Source of the DNA: Exobasidium rhododendri
Lineage: Eukaryota > Basidiomycota > Exobasidiomycetes > Exobasidiales > Exobasidiaceae
NCBI GenBank assembly: GCA_026210745.1
Contig: CP110631.1
Span: 3,286,001-3,350,000 of the forward strand
Length of the DNA: 64,000 bases
Direction of reading: 5' to 3'
How positions within the stretch are numbered: the first letter of the stretch is position 1; every line of letters begins with the position of its first letter. Below are positions 22,501 to 33,528 of this stretch, in pieces. The notes beneath the pieces are model-generated. The model was not told the DNA's origin, did not search any database, and saw nothing but the letters and a program-made list of their open reading frames with translations. The position numbers and the translations under genes were made by a program.

Positions 22501-25138
22501 TACCTACTTTCGACGATTCAACGAAAAGGAAGGCGTCGTGTACTACATTCGGCTGTTTCGGTTCAGTCTCGATGGCCTGCTGGTCGCTCAGATTGTCATC
22601 TTGATCTTCTTTAGCGTTACGAAACAGGTGGCTGTCTACATTGGCATGACAGCTGTCCTCATCCCTATCAACGTCTCGGTCAAGTTGCTCGGCACCAGAT
22701 TGTGGAAATCGCAGTGTCGAGCACTGGAGGACGAAGAAGCCAATGCGCTGTGTGGTATCACGATTGCGGAGCCTCTCACGCCGGCGGCAGGAAAGCGAGA
22801 CTACTTTGGCAAGAACTCCAAATATGGCAATGCCAACGACGATGAAGCTACCGACTTCACGAGTCCATTAGATGCTAGAGCGACGGGGCGATATCCTGCC
22901 GTTGTTAGCGCACCTCAGACAGATTCGAAGATCCTGCTACTCTGGAATCACATTCACGATCGATTCAATGCGAATGGCAATGATCAGCCTAGCTACGTCG
23001 TCAGTGCGCAAGCAAGGGGAAGTCATTTGAGCGCCAAGATTGTCACGAATGCGGTGGCAAGTGTTCCGAAAGCAATCGTGCAGTCTGCTCATCACAAGTC
23101 TCGACACTTTGGTGTTGCCGCCAGGAGCTTGCCCAATGGTGCCACCAGCAAAGAGAAGCTGCCACTGCCACTGACGAGCGCAAAGATGTACAAGAAAACA
23201 CTGGAGCAAGGTCAAGAAGGAGCAGGACTTAAAAAGTCAGAACGTCCTTCTCAACAGAAGAAATTGATGAGAGGGCAAAGCATCAGAAGTCTTCGCAGCG
23301 AAGAAGCGCCTTTTCTCTCCGGGTTTGACGCCATCAATAGTCATGCTCCGGTCGCCAGTGAGAGCGGAGACCAAGACGAATTTGGAGACGGGGAATTCGA
23401 GGAGATGCTGAGCATGAAGAGGAGGGCTACTCTCACTTCGATGAAGAGTCAACGGCGACAGCGAAGGAGTGTCAATTACAGTACTGCCATCGTCAAGGGA
23501 AGGCCCACGGATGTCGTCGACGAAAGCGCCCTTTCCGTGCCACAGGAAGGTGATGAGAGTGGCATGGTGGAGCCGGTGTCGAAAGCGTACAAGCAGAGAG
23601 AGGCGGAAGGAGATGATGAAGTTGATGACGATGAAGAAGAAGAAGAAGAAGAGGAAAGTAATAAAGCGGAGGGAGACAAGATGCAGGGGCGATCTTTGAT
23701 TAGGCCTCATGCTAAAGTGCGTTGGGATGACACTCCAAACAACAGTGCCAAATACAACAATCCATTCTACAGCGTCGAATTGGACCCTTTTCTTTGGTTG
23801 CCTCGTGATCCTATGAAGGCAGTCGACTTGTGTGACACGGTGGAATGGCACGGCGCTGCTCTGGTCAGCTCTCAGGGTGGCGCGGGACGGGTTGGCGAGT
23901 GGGACGATGACCAAGAAGAGGATGGTGAAGATGATAAGGAGAATTCGCAGACTGATACCCTTGAGAAGGGTGACTATGCATTGCACGGAGGTGAACAAAT
24001 AGAGATTGTAGGAGCATTGGCGCAACACTTGCAAGAAGCAGAGGAGACGGATGACGCTGTTGATCCGGCTGCCTCCATATCCCGCAACCAGATGGAAGAC
24101 TACAAGAAAGCAATCGAAGAAGAGAACCACCGATACGACTACGATGCAATATCGGTGTCCAAGCAACGTTCACCAAGCATGACTGATCTTGAAGGGCAGA
24201 CTTCAAGTCGTCTCGGTAACAGCAATGGTGGACTTGACGAAGGGAGCAAAGTTCACATGTGGACATACAGCAGCAATCAAGCAAAGACAATGTCAACACT
24301 TCCAAGTGCGGAGACGTTCAACGGCGAGAAGAAAAAGACGCCTGCGGTGATGGAAGATACGACGGACACTGCTGTTGACGAAGGGAGAGGCGACACCGAT
24401 TCGGTCACTGGCTCACCTAGAAAGGGACAGGTGGTGGAATCACCGTCCGGTATCTCGTTTGCATCGCCGATGACTGCGACGATCTCTTCTACGATGTTGT
24501 CACACGCTGGTAAAGCGAGACAATCTAGTCATGCTACCTCTCACAAGACGGCCGAAAGCGTACTTGAGCATGGTGAACCTGGCAACACGGCCACTCGAAC
24601 TGTGAGCATGAGGAAAGCACTGAAAGCAGAGGTACTAGAGGAGGAATTCCGCAGAACGGTCAAATTTAGATTGACGGAAAAGAAGAGGCGAGAAAAGGAA
24701 GGGGCGGCGTCGGAAGGAGCTGCTGCAAAATCATCTGAAGCTGGCAAAGCCAAGCAAGGGGCAGAGTTCGAGGAGATGGAACTGTACGACTTGGAAGCGC
24801 AAAAAGAGAAAAGAGGTCACGGCCAGGCAGGATCGCGTCATGGGGGAGGAAGTAGGGGCGGTGAAGATGGTGGCGTCGAAGACGACGACGGCGACGATAC
24901 TATCATGGCTCACTATGAAAAGCAAGTACAGCAACACAATCATTTAGGATCACCCAAATCCAGAAGAGATGCCAACATGTCTGGCAAGAGCACAGGCTCC
25001 GTCAGACATGCAATGTCCTCTGCTTTCTCGCCTAGAAAGAGCGGTGGCAAGACGTCCTCCTCCGACGTGCAGACTGCCCGTTCCCACGTTTCTGAGATGG
25101 GCGTAAAAGCAAAGAGCGAGATGAAAGAAGCGCCTTGA
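19578..25138 (+). CDS. CSC1: CSC1/OSCA-family stress-gated cation channel with very long cytosolic tail
   Basis: Exons 19578-19885, 19965-22376 and 22474-25138 (introns 79 and 97 nt) encode 1794 residues. The family forms plasma-membrane channels opened by osmotic or mechanical stress. TM1 is about residues 16-37, TM2 about 137-164 and TM3 about 213-236. An RRM-like cytosolic domain follows (TLLVTNLPPTMRDEASVRRY), then a block of TM helices from about 675 (NAFFWAFTVLWVIPVGLL) to about 965, including the conserved KKNFAFTYFRRF after intron 2. Yeast Csc1 has about 780 residues. Here an extra tail of about 820 residues follows the last TM helix, rich in Asp/Glu runs, Lys and Ser, with repeated short basic/acidic blocks. 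The reading frame is intact through it. Confidence 0.92.
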
Positions 25139-25433
25139 GACGTTTCACTGCGACACCGGTTCAAATTACGATACCAAGGAATAAACAAATAATGACAAGA
25201 ATCCAACAATTCACCTCTTCAATTGTACTTTATGCCCCATATTACCCTGCTTACGCTACCCATCTATCCAACTCCCCTCCTCTCTGAAAGATTGACTGCT
25301 CTGGTCGTTGCCACTTCTCTATCATCTCTCAACTTCACATCACATGCAAAGCAAGCCAATGATTCTCTTATTAATTGTATACAATGTTCTCTGAATTACA
25401 ATGTACTCTCATGCTATCAACAAAGAAGCACAC

Positions 25434-28400
25434 TCACGACACCATCTCAACTTTTGCGATGCCTTTTCCCTTGCCGGTAGCTATAGATACAGCAGCTGCA
25501 GCATCACTAGCACCTGATCTTCTTTTCTTCATCAACATTCGGCAATCACGGCTGCAGAAGACATCACCGCTCTTGCTGACGGGAGCATTTACGACCCTTG
25601 TGCTGCATGTTGTGCACTTCGACGTCGTCTTGAGTCCACTTTTATCTTCCACTTCGGCAAGTGCAGCGTCTAGTCCGTTTATAGCACTTGTAGTGCTTGT
25701 TGTTGCTGTTGCTGTCGTCGTCGCCATATCCTGATGACTACTCGTTCTACTGTGAGGTGGTGAGAGGGAATGCGAAGTGTTGGGTGTCGCTGAACCACCC
25801 GGCTTGGTAGGATCCATAGAAGTGAAAGCTCGCACATTCGGACCGATTACCGGTGATACATTTGACTCTTCTAAGGCTGCGTTGGAGATGTCGGCATGCT
25901 TAGTAGGGAAGAGGATGACATCATTTTTCGATGAAGGCGCTGTCGAAGACCTAGCGGCAAGCAGCGAAGGCGGAATCGGCTTGCGACTCGAAGAAGTAGT
26001 GAGGTTGCTTTGCTTTCCTAGCAGTCTCAAGCTTCCCAAGGCACCTCCGAGAGCTCCATTGTTGGAACGACCCAAGGCGAGTGCGGCGTTTCCCACACCA
26101 GCGCTTGCAGTCGTACTACTATTGAAGAAAGCAGTCGTGGCAGTAGTAGCAGTAGCAGTAGCTGTCGTTGAGGGAGAGCGTAGGCCAGGGCTTCGATCTG
26201 TAAAGGAAGTAGGCATGGCAAAGACGCTCAATGCCCTACTGCTCTGGTATAAGGAGGGCGGTCTCAGCTGCCCCATGGAGCTCTGTCGTTGATTGTTAGC
26301 TGTGAAGGCCGTTAGACTTCTCATGGATGCGTTGCTGTTCTTGCGGTTTCTTGTAGATGCCTGCGATGGTTTTTTGTCGATTGCCTTGTAGCTAGTGGAG
26401 TTTGCGATCATCTGCTCCAGGCTTTCGGTCAGTCTCGGTGCTGCCGGACCATCACGACTTGGTGAATCTGTGTTGCAGCTAACTCTTCGGATCCTCCTTA
26501 GAGTATCAGCTGCTCCTCCTAATCGCAATTCGAAGCCATTGATGTTGCTTGTTGTGGCGGATGATGAAGCAGAGAATTGTCCCTGTGCGTACTCGATCCC
26601 TGCCGTGCTTTCGGAGATCGAAGGATTGATCGAGGGATTGGTGGACAGCATGGAGGCGACAGTGGAAATAGAAGCGTTGGAGTCACCTCGGTTTCTTCTT
26701 GCCATTTGTCGGCGTAGTGAGACTTCAATGTCGTAATCATACGTCGTTGACCCTTCACTTGTGATCTTCTCACTAGGAGCTACAGATGCTGCCCCGTACA
26801 GGGACGAGACACTCCTTCTCAATTGCCCCCCACTCGTTCCTGGTCTTGCAGCGGACAGAGGTGTAGCTTCCCAAAGACTGCTGCTGACGCTTAAAGTGGC
26901 AGGTAGGCCCGCTCCCGTGTCGTGCTCCGACGACTTGCCTCGATTGTCTGAGGTTGTGCTACCTTCGCGAGGCGTGACGAATAAGAGGGAAGGGCTAGCA
27001 GACATGACACTGGAGGGTCTTCTTACTCGTTGCAGTGTACTTCTCCTCGTCTCATCCACCTCCGACTGTTGGATAGAGTGGTTCTCTAGTCGAGCTAAGG
27101 TGGCACTGGTTGACAGTACTGGTCGCTGCAAACCTCCTTGCAGACTAGAAGCTCTCCCTGACCGGTGGGAATGTACTCTAAGGGAAGCAGAAGCATGCAC
27201 TTCATCTGTAGAGGCTGTTGCTCTTGCTTCTGTGGCAGAATGGTGACTGAGTAGAGCAGGCCTCAGAGCTCGCTCTCTGATTCGATTTGCTTCTGTGTCG
27301 TTGGGAGACAGCTCTTCCAGGGACATCTTCCGAAGAAGCACCCCTGTCGTTCGCCTTTTGGATGGTGAGTCAAGTGATGGCTGCTTCGGTTGTGATTGAG
27401 GGGTCACCGGGATGGCAGTTTCTACCAGACTTCTATCGAGCGCATCTTTCAATTTGGGTAAGGCTTCTCGGGCGCCCTGTGCTCCAAAGGAAAGCAGATC
27501 TTCGCTTATCCTACAGAGCCCCAGCAGGTCGCCTTGTTGAGACACATGTGGACAGGCTTCGTCGTACAGTCTATCGGTGAAATTGGACCAGCATGCCTGT
27601 GCCTTGAAGAGAGCCTTTTCGCTCTCTTGCTCGCCTACTGCCAAGTGCCTCGTAGCGACCAGTGCCTCGATGAGAGCGATTTGAGTGCGTGTCTGAACTC
27701 TTTTGATTATATCTGGATCCAGTTCATCGTCATCCGGCCCAATACTCTCTCCATCATCGCGAATAGGGTGGGATGTTTGAGGCAGCTGAAAATCAAGCCA
27801 TCCCATAGAGTTGCACACCGATGTCCATAGCCGTGCAGCCTCTGGCATTTCCCTTCCCACTCTCACTCTTCTTACGTGAGGTAGTTGGACTTCATCAATT
27901 GAGGTGATCCCTGCTTGCTTACATCGCAGCAGTCGAGCCAGTAGGGCGACTATCTGTGCAGGCTGTTCCTCGTCCGCAGATGCAAGGAAAGACGACTCAC
28001 CACGCCTCTTTGCCTTTGCGCCTGCTCGATGCTGAAGTATCCTCGCTGCCTCCAGCGACCATGACAAGGATCGAAGAGGATCACGCGATATCAACACGAC
28101 CATTGGCTTGTTCCCTCTGGTGACTCCGTTCGAATAAAGCTGCGATAGGGACAGACTGGCAGAGACTGATCCGATTTGTGCTGCTCGAGTGAGTAGCAAT
28201 ATACCTAATTCGAACGAGTTGTTCATAATGGCCGCCTTCGCTTCCCACTTGAGTCGACCTGTGTCGGTAGCTCGCTGTATCCTGCCTTCAATCAATTCGT
28301 GGGCTTTTATTCTTCCTTCAGCATAGATTCGAAGGCTTGCATGTTTTGCCCCATGAGGTCCGCCGGGCGTGCCATATTCGCTTCCCCCTCTAGCCTGAAC

Positions 28401-29000
28401 CACGTTGGCTTTGGTAGTTCCTGCCCTCTTTTGCCTGCTGTCTTTCAGCCCTCTACCCCCTAAGAAGAGATCTTCGAGTCGCCTGGACTGGCTATGGTGA
28501 CCTGTATCCTCTTCAATGCCACTCTTTCTGGCAATGACACGAAGGCTGTTACTTGCACTCTTTGCCTTGCTCTTACTTGAATGAATGCTAGCACTGCCGT
28601 CTTGACTCCCCTCCCCCTCGTCATCTCGATTTCCCTCTGGTATGCCGCCCAAAGTGACACTACTAGTAGAGTTCGGCATGCCAGAGTGCACCAAACCCAG
28701 CCCTTTTTCGAAGCTCAAGTCGCGATACCTTCCTGCCAGATAGTGGTAGTGAACTTGGACACTCGCAGGAGCGGTTGTCGGATGAGACCAGGCGCCGATG
28801 TTCCCGACTCCATGTCGCTTGTGAGGAGACGAGTCGTTGTTGTGATTGTTACCGCTGCTGCTGCTGCTCCCACCACATTCTGCGCCGGGAGAAGATGCAG
28901 CAGTGGACGACGACGACTTCCCTTTCTTCGATCGTATGGAGTCAGAAGAAGGGTGAAGACGGGAAGAGCCGATGCTGGAAGACGAGCGAGGAAGGAACAT
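25434..29000 (-). CDS. Large Ser-rich protein with Sel1/TPR-like helices and a C-terminal CxxC...CxxxC motif
   Basis: Single exon, 1188 residues, starting at ATG 29000; the frame is open upstream to 29069 but without an ATG. An α-helical region around residues 230-420 (ELGILLLTRAAQIGSVSAS, then LYSNGVTRGNKP, RSLSWSLEAARIL) has the spacing of Sel1-type repeats. The middle is Ser/Thr/Arg-rich, probably disordered and phosphorylated. The end holds KCTTCSTRVVNAPVSKSGD followed by VFCSRDCR, two Cys pairs that could bind one zinc ion. I do not recognise a named family. Sel1 repeats suggest a scaffold or regulator, for example of cell-wall synthesis, but that is inference. It is convergent with CSC1 (about 295 bp apart). 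Confidence 0.8.
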   Translation of the reverse strand: MFLPRSSSSIGSSRLHPSSDSIRSKKGKSSSSTAASSPGAECGGSSSSSGNNHNNDSSPHKRHGVGNIGAWSHPTTAPASVQVHYHYLAGRYRDLSFEKGLGLVHSGMPNSTSSVTLGGIPEGNRDDEGEGSQDGSASIHSSKSKAKSASNSLRVIARKSGIEEDTGHHSQSRRLEDLFLGGRGLKDSRQKRAGTTKANVVQARGGSEYGTPGGPHGAKHASLRIYAEGRIKAHELIEGRIQRATDTGRLKWEAKAAIMNNSFELGILLLTRAAQIGSVSASLSLSQLYSNGVTRGNKPMVVLISRDPLRSLSWSLEAARILQHRAGAKAKRRGESSFLASADEEQPAQIVALLARLLRCKQAGITSIDEVQLPHVRRVRVGREMPEAARLWTSVCNSMGWLDFQLPQTSHPIRDDGESIGPDDDELDPDIIKRVQTRTQIALIEALVATRHLAVGEQESEKALFKAQACWSNFTDRLYDEACPHVSQQGDLLGLCRISEDLLSFGAQGAREALPKLKDALDRSLVETAIPVTPQSQPKQPSLDSPSKRRTTGVLLRKMSLEELSPNDTEANRIRERALRPALLSHHSATEARATASTDEVHASASLRVHSHRSGRASSLQGGLQRPVLSTSATLARLENHSIQQSEVDETRRSTLQRVRRPSSVMSASPSLLFVTPREGSTTSDNRGKSSEHDTGAGLPATLSVSSSLWEATPLSAARPGTSGGQLRRSVSSLYGAASVAPSEKITSEGSTTYDYDIEVSLRRQMARRNRGDSNASISTVASMLSTNPSINPSISESTAGIEYAQGQFSASSSATTSNINGFELRLGGAADTLRRIRRVSCNTDSPSRDGPAAPRLTESLEQMIANSTSYKAIDKKPSQASTRNRKNSNASMRSLTAFTANNQRQSSMGQLRPPSLYQSSRALSVFAMPTSFTDRSPGLRSPSTTATATATTATTAFFNSSTTASAGVGNAALALGRSNNGALGGALGSLRLLGKQSNLTTSSSRKPIPPSLLAARSSTAPSSKNDVILFPTKHADISNAALEESNVSPVIGPNVRAFTSMDPTKPGGSATPNTSHSLSPPHSRTSSHQDMATTTATATTSTTSAINGLDAALAEVEDKSGLKTTSKCTTCSTRVVNAPVSKSGDVFCSRDCRMLMKKRRSGASDAAAAVSIATGKGKGIAKVEMVS

Positions 29001-29522
29001 GACAGAGCAAGTCGTCCCGGTCGTCTGCCTCCTCTCAAGCTGGCCTTCTTGCTGGATGCCTGAGATCACTGTGTATGCCTACTACTACTGCTGCTGCTGC
29101 AGTGGATGGCTAGTGAGTAGGGAGACCAACGTGAACCTTGCCTCAATTTAGCTACTGTGCTGTATTGCGGAATGGGAAAGAGTTTGGGCGTCACGAAGGC
29201 CGGTGCCATTTGAAGCTAAGAGAGTCTAAATTGAATAGCCTCCTTATCTACGTGTTTCAGTAGAATTCTGGAAGGAAACTGGAAAAAGAACCACACACGC
29301 CTTTGCAAGTATAATATTATGCACCGCTATCGCGACTTTGTGTCTCCTCTCCGCTTGGGAAGGCGTACAGTATCTTTGGATACAACCAAGTTCTTTTCTT
29401 TATCGCTCACAATACTTTTAAGTTACATGATGTGATGAGATCGGTCGAGGGAATAGAGCGAAAGGGTGTGCAGGAAAGATTCTCTTCCTCGCTCGCGAGC
29501 AGCTCTTGAGTGAAAATTAAAA
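29001..29522. other. Intergenic region between two minus-strand genes
   Basis: About 520 bp with the promoter of the gene starting at 29000. It has a short CTG-rich stretch near 29085, then AT-rich sequence. No further feature is seen. Confidence 0.6.
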
Positions 29523-32500
29523 TTACTTTGTCGATGGAGCACTGGAGTTGGCAGCTCGCGGTCCTCGAACACCAGACTTGATGCTGCCGCTACCGCCACT
29601 CCCAAATTGTCTACTCAGTCTAGCCACATTCGAGAGCGATTTCTCCTCGTCGATTGTCTTGGCAGGGATACTCGGTGTCTCACTAATCATGCTGCCTTTT
29701 GACAATTTGATTGTCGTCTCCTCAGCCTCATCGGGTGTGCCATATGTGCTAGAAGCTGCGCTTGTGCTGGAAGGGCTCTTGACCCTTGTAGTATCGGCCG
29801 ATGAGGGCGTCAAAGTGTCGCTGTTCATGATCACGCCGTCGCCTGCAATTTTGCCAATGCTTTGGCTAGTATCGAGAATCCTACTAGCAACGGGAGTAGG
29901 CATGTTGTCTTCGTCTTCATCGTCCGCCTCGCCCTTGCCCTTGCTGCTGAACTGCGTCTCGACTTTCGGAGGAGCAAGCGGTGATGCCATCTTGTTCCTC
30001 TCTGACGTGTCTTTGCTTGGGAGCGCAGGAACACCTGCACCAGCAGATGCTATTCTCGATCGAGATATGCGCTGATCAATCGGCTTTGTTCGCTTCCGAG
30101 TAGGGATCCTTCTTAGAGCTTGTAATGCTTCTTCCGATTCTTTCGCTCTCTTTTCCATGAGAGAAGGAAAGAGAACATCGTAGAACGTAACGAGATCATG
30201 AGCTAGCAAGACAGGCGCTCTTGATTTCAAGGTACTGGTCTTTTCCACTGGTGGCCTCATGAGGACTCTGCCTAATGAAAGGGCTGCTTTGTTGAGGTAG
30301 ACCGAATTAGACTCATTGGTAGGCGTTGACTTGACCAACTTTGCTAAGTGACCAACAATTGCATCAAGACAGACGAGATTGATTTTTGGCAATTTGGATA
30401 GAATCACTCCCAAATCAGCCAAGACACCCTTTCGAATGGTCTCTTCCAGCACGGGATCGTATCCTTCAGCTCTTCCTTTACCCTTTTCGGGACCATCGGA
30501 AGATGCTGCTCCTTCTTTCACTGCCTCCCCCACCGTCTTGTTTGGCGTGCTTCGAGCGTCATACTCTTGACCGGCTGCAGCAAGGTAGGTGTTATCTACC
30601 GCGTCCCATAATTCGCAACTGATCAAACTGTCCGTCAGCTCTGAGGCCCAGAGCTTGACCGTGGCTGCCAAAGTAGGAGCATCGAAACGCTTCAATTTAG
30701 TCTCCAAACCAGCTCCTACGTTTGCTCCTGGTACACTTGATCCAAGTAAGTGAGAGATGATCGTTTGTCTACACAAGTGAGAGTTCATCAGTGGAACTTC
30801 ATATATCCAAGACTTGCGCTTCTCCTCGTTCACAATCACTGCCGAATCCTCTTCTTCCATCGATCCCTCTTTCTGCATCGGCCAACGACTTGGATCTTCA
30901 TATATACGATCCAGAGAAGCCAGTAAAGCCATCAAAGCGAGTGGAATAGCTGGCAAGCCGTACTTGTGACTGCTTCCCGCTCCTGCTCGCAGATCACCGT
31001 TAATTTCACCACCCTCACTAGCCAGTGTTTCAGCTCGCATGAATGCACTCAAGTCCATACCGAAACCTGCCGTACCAGAGCCTGCTAGATGGCCAGGATC
31101 GTCGTGATAGTATGGATGAAAGACTTGCGCTTGCGGTTGGTAAGGTCCAGTACGAGCATCAAGAATGAGATGTATCAAGGCTGTTTCCGGATTCAGAGTT
31201 GGCTCCAGCGCTGCCGATCGTTGTAGTGAGACCGACAAGGTAGGTAAAAGAGGGGAGAATGCAGCATTGAAAGCAGTGAATACTCTCTTGACAGCCAACA
31301 AACGACTGGCTTCCCATTTCTCTGCCAAATCAAAGTGGTCCATCAAGATCTCTTCCACTTCGCACCGCACCTTGTCGAGAGAACGCACAGCTTCCTTGTA
31401 GTGTATCTCAGAATCTTCAGACTCTTTCCTCAAACGCAAGTGACGAGGTTCGTTGAGTACTCCTACAGCAGCTCGAAGGTTCTGGAATGCAGGAACCTCT
31501 GTAGCCTTCGACAAAGCGGAAGACAATGCGCTCGATATTGTGTTGCTACGTTTTATGCCGGTAAAGGTGCCATCCTCCTCCTTCCTTTGTGATTCCGCCA
31601 CTTGGGCACTCGTACTTCGCGGGTTGAGGGGATTGTACCTGCCTCCGTCATGATCTTCCCGATCTGCTGGCTTTCGGAAACCAAATTGCTGTCGTATCGT
31701 TTCCCTTCGTTTGATCTGGTCAGGGTCCGACGTATCCGTTTCGCCCGTTGAATCGATGCTTGAAGTGCTTCGTGATGTAGGAAGAATGTCTTGCGGGATC
31801 GGCCGCTGCTTCTCTGCTATTTCGCTATCACCAGAAGTATGAGGCGGACTAGCCAACTCGCCTCCAGCAAAGCGGGCATCATCCTCGGCTTCATCAGCTT
31901 GTCGGCATTTTGTCTCGTAATGCTGGCGAAGTCTCTCGACCTGACCAAGAAGGAAGGAAAAAGGCAACAGTCAATCATCAGCAGATACTCAATTTGGACT
32001 TCGAGCTCGTGAAGAGACAATTCTGCTTGCCCACCTCTAATTTCTGCCTTTCAAACTTCTGAAGATTTGCATCAACGAAATCCCAGCTGTTCTGTACCTT
32101 GTCACGATGATCCTCGCTCCATTTTCCGAATGGCATCATAATGTTTCTTTCCAGCGTTCTAGCAACTTGAGCATGTGCTCCTGCCTGAACTCTCGTCGCT
32201 TCTGCTTCAATGTTCCGGAAGGCATGGCTTGCACGAGAAGGAGTCGCCGCAAGTGTGCGTACACCTCTACTGCTTCCTTCTCGTACCGCATTCTTGAACA
32301 AGGGCGCAGCAAGTTTAGGTGTAGGGCTGGGTTTGGCTAATTGCTCGGCATGTGCGTATTCGAGCGTCGTACGATGCTCTACAGAAGATAGAATGCAAGC
32401 ATTCTCATCCAAGCCGACTTGAAGCTTAGAATAGACTGCCTCAACGCCTCGTCGATAATCAGGGCTGGACCAGAAGGAGTTGGAGAACTTGGGTGGTAGA

Positions 32501-32529
32501 TTGATCTTCAGGCTCGATGGTGTTGACAT
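29523..32529 (-). CDS. RGD2: F-BAR / RhoGAP-like protein, Rgd2 type
   Basis: Exon 1 is 32529-32035 and exon 2 is 31940-29523 (94-nt intron, phase 0), giving 970 residues. The N-terminus (LPPKFSNSFWSSPDYRRGVE, then the helical LERNIMMPFGKWSEDHRDKV) is an F-BAR domain that binds curved membranes. A RhoGAP-like fold spans about residues 490-730: YGLPAIPLALMALL, then KLWASELTDSLISCELWDAV, KLPKINLVCLDAIVGHLAKL and LGRVLMRPP. The loop that normally carries the arginine finger (GxxR) reads LLGSSVPGANVG near residue 567 and has no Arg. Fungal Rgd2 proteins have the same organisation, usually with a DEP domain I could not confirm. The Ser/Thr-rich tail is likely regulatory. It probably controls Rho GTPases at growth or division sites. 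Confidence 0.82.
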
Positions 32530-32798
32530 GATTGAGAGAAGATTTGTCTTCTGGGGTTCGCACCTTGAATTGCCTCAATATGGACAGCGGAAAAAGTATG
32601 ATGGGACTGAGCTGCGTGCCTTTTTGAAAGTACACTACAACCCTAAACTTAAGTGTGAAAATGGGGGGCCGCTGAAGCTTAAAGATGGCCCTTGTGAAGT
32701 AACACAGCGCACACTTCGCCCGAGTCGCGTCAGAATGGCCCATTACACGCAAAAAGAAGAGCCAAAGGGAGGAACGATTCTACAGAGCAGTATAAATG

Positions 32799-33528
32799 CT
32801 ACACCGTCCAGGAAAGGAGCGTGCCTTGCCATAGTACGCCTTCCACATGCTTGCTCATCTTTGAGAAGCCACAGAGCGGACGGAAGCCATGCTTGACATA
32901 GTATCTGCAGCAGCATCGGTGAGATTTGGTGAGCTTTTCTGCGGTCAGGCTCAAGCACAATTCCTTCAACTTTCGCAAAACAACCACAGAGTGAAGACCT
33001 GTCTCACCTCGTAAGAGCACCACTATTCCCACTCCAGCAGTCTACAAACACCGTCTTCTTACCACGACCCTTTGCTTGCAATTTCACATGCTCCACTAGA
33101 GCGTCACCTGATCCTTTCATTTGAAGTGCATCTCCTTTGTGAGTGACGAGGACGTTCAAGTATAGGAAGTTGGAAACCCCCGTCAGCTCTTTACACGCTT
33201 CTTGACTTTCGAGTATGTAGTCTGGGCAGTGCTCATCTTCAATGATGGCAGCACCGCATGGCTCGTTCCTAGCTCCCGACCCTCCTCGTTTCTCCACAAT
33301 GTACACACTCTGTTCGTTACTGCCATCAGTGGCTCTCGCTACACAATCGGTGATGAAGCTGACCATGCTGGGTCGTTGGCTGAATGGTCTGATGCCCCAC
33401 TGCGCCTCACTGCCAATAGAGGACAGAAAGTCTAGCGTTGAATCAAAGCACTCGAGGATGAATTGGACGTCGGTGTTGCTTGCGGATCTAATAGATAAGT
33501 GCGGTGCCGATTGATTGGCCCCATGCAT
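32799..33528 (-). CDS. GNAT-family N-acetyltransferase
   Basis: Exon 1 is 33528-33008 and exon 2 is 32949-32799, giving 223 residues. The N-terminal part (LSIRSASNTDVQFILECFDS) and the central β-strand with FLYLNVLVTHKGDALQMKGS fit the acetyl-CoA-binding core of GNAT enzymes, although the classical Q/RxxGxG/A loop is imperfect (KGSGDALVEH). The C-terminal YYVKHGFRPLCGFSKMSK is the typical last helix and strand (YY...GF). The exon 2 frame forces a 58-nt intron using a TTGAG acceptor. The commoner CAG ten bases downstream would break the frame. The acceptor substrate is unknown. ATG 33528 was chosen because the codon opening the longer frame is GTG. The gene is divergent from the ENA ATPase. 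Confidence 0.78.

Noticed and set aside
23237-24166. 309-codon ORF antisense to the CSC1 tail
   Set aside because: It mirrors the Asp/Glu-rich coding strand, which rarely yields stop codons on the other strand; the sense frame is supported by the channel.
32905-32939. CCGCAG acceptor for the GNAT intron
   Set aside because: It shifts the frame away from the conserved YYVKHGF end.
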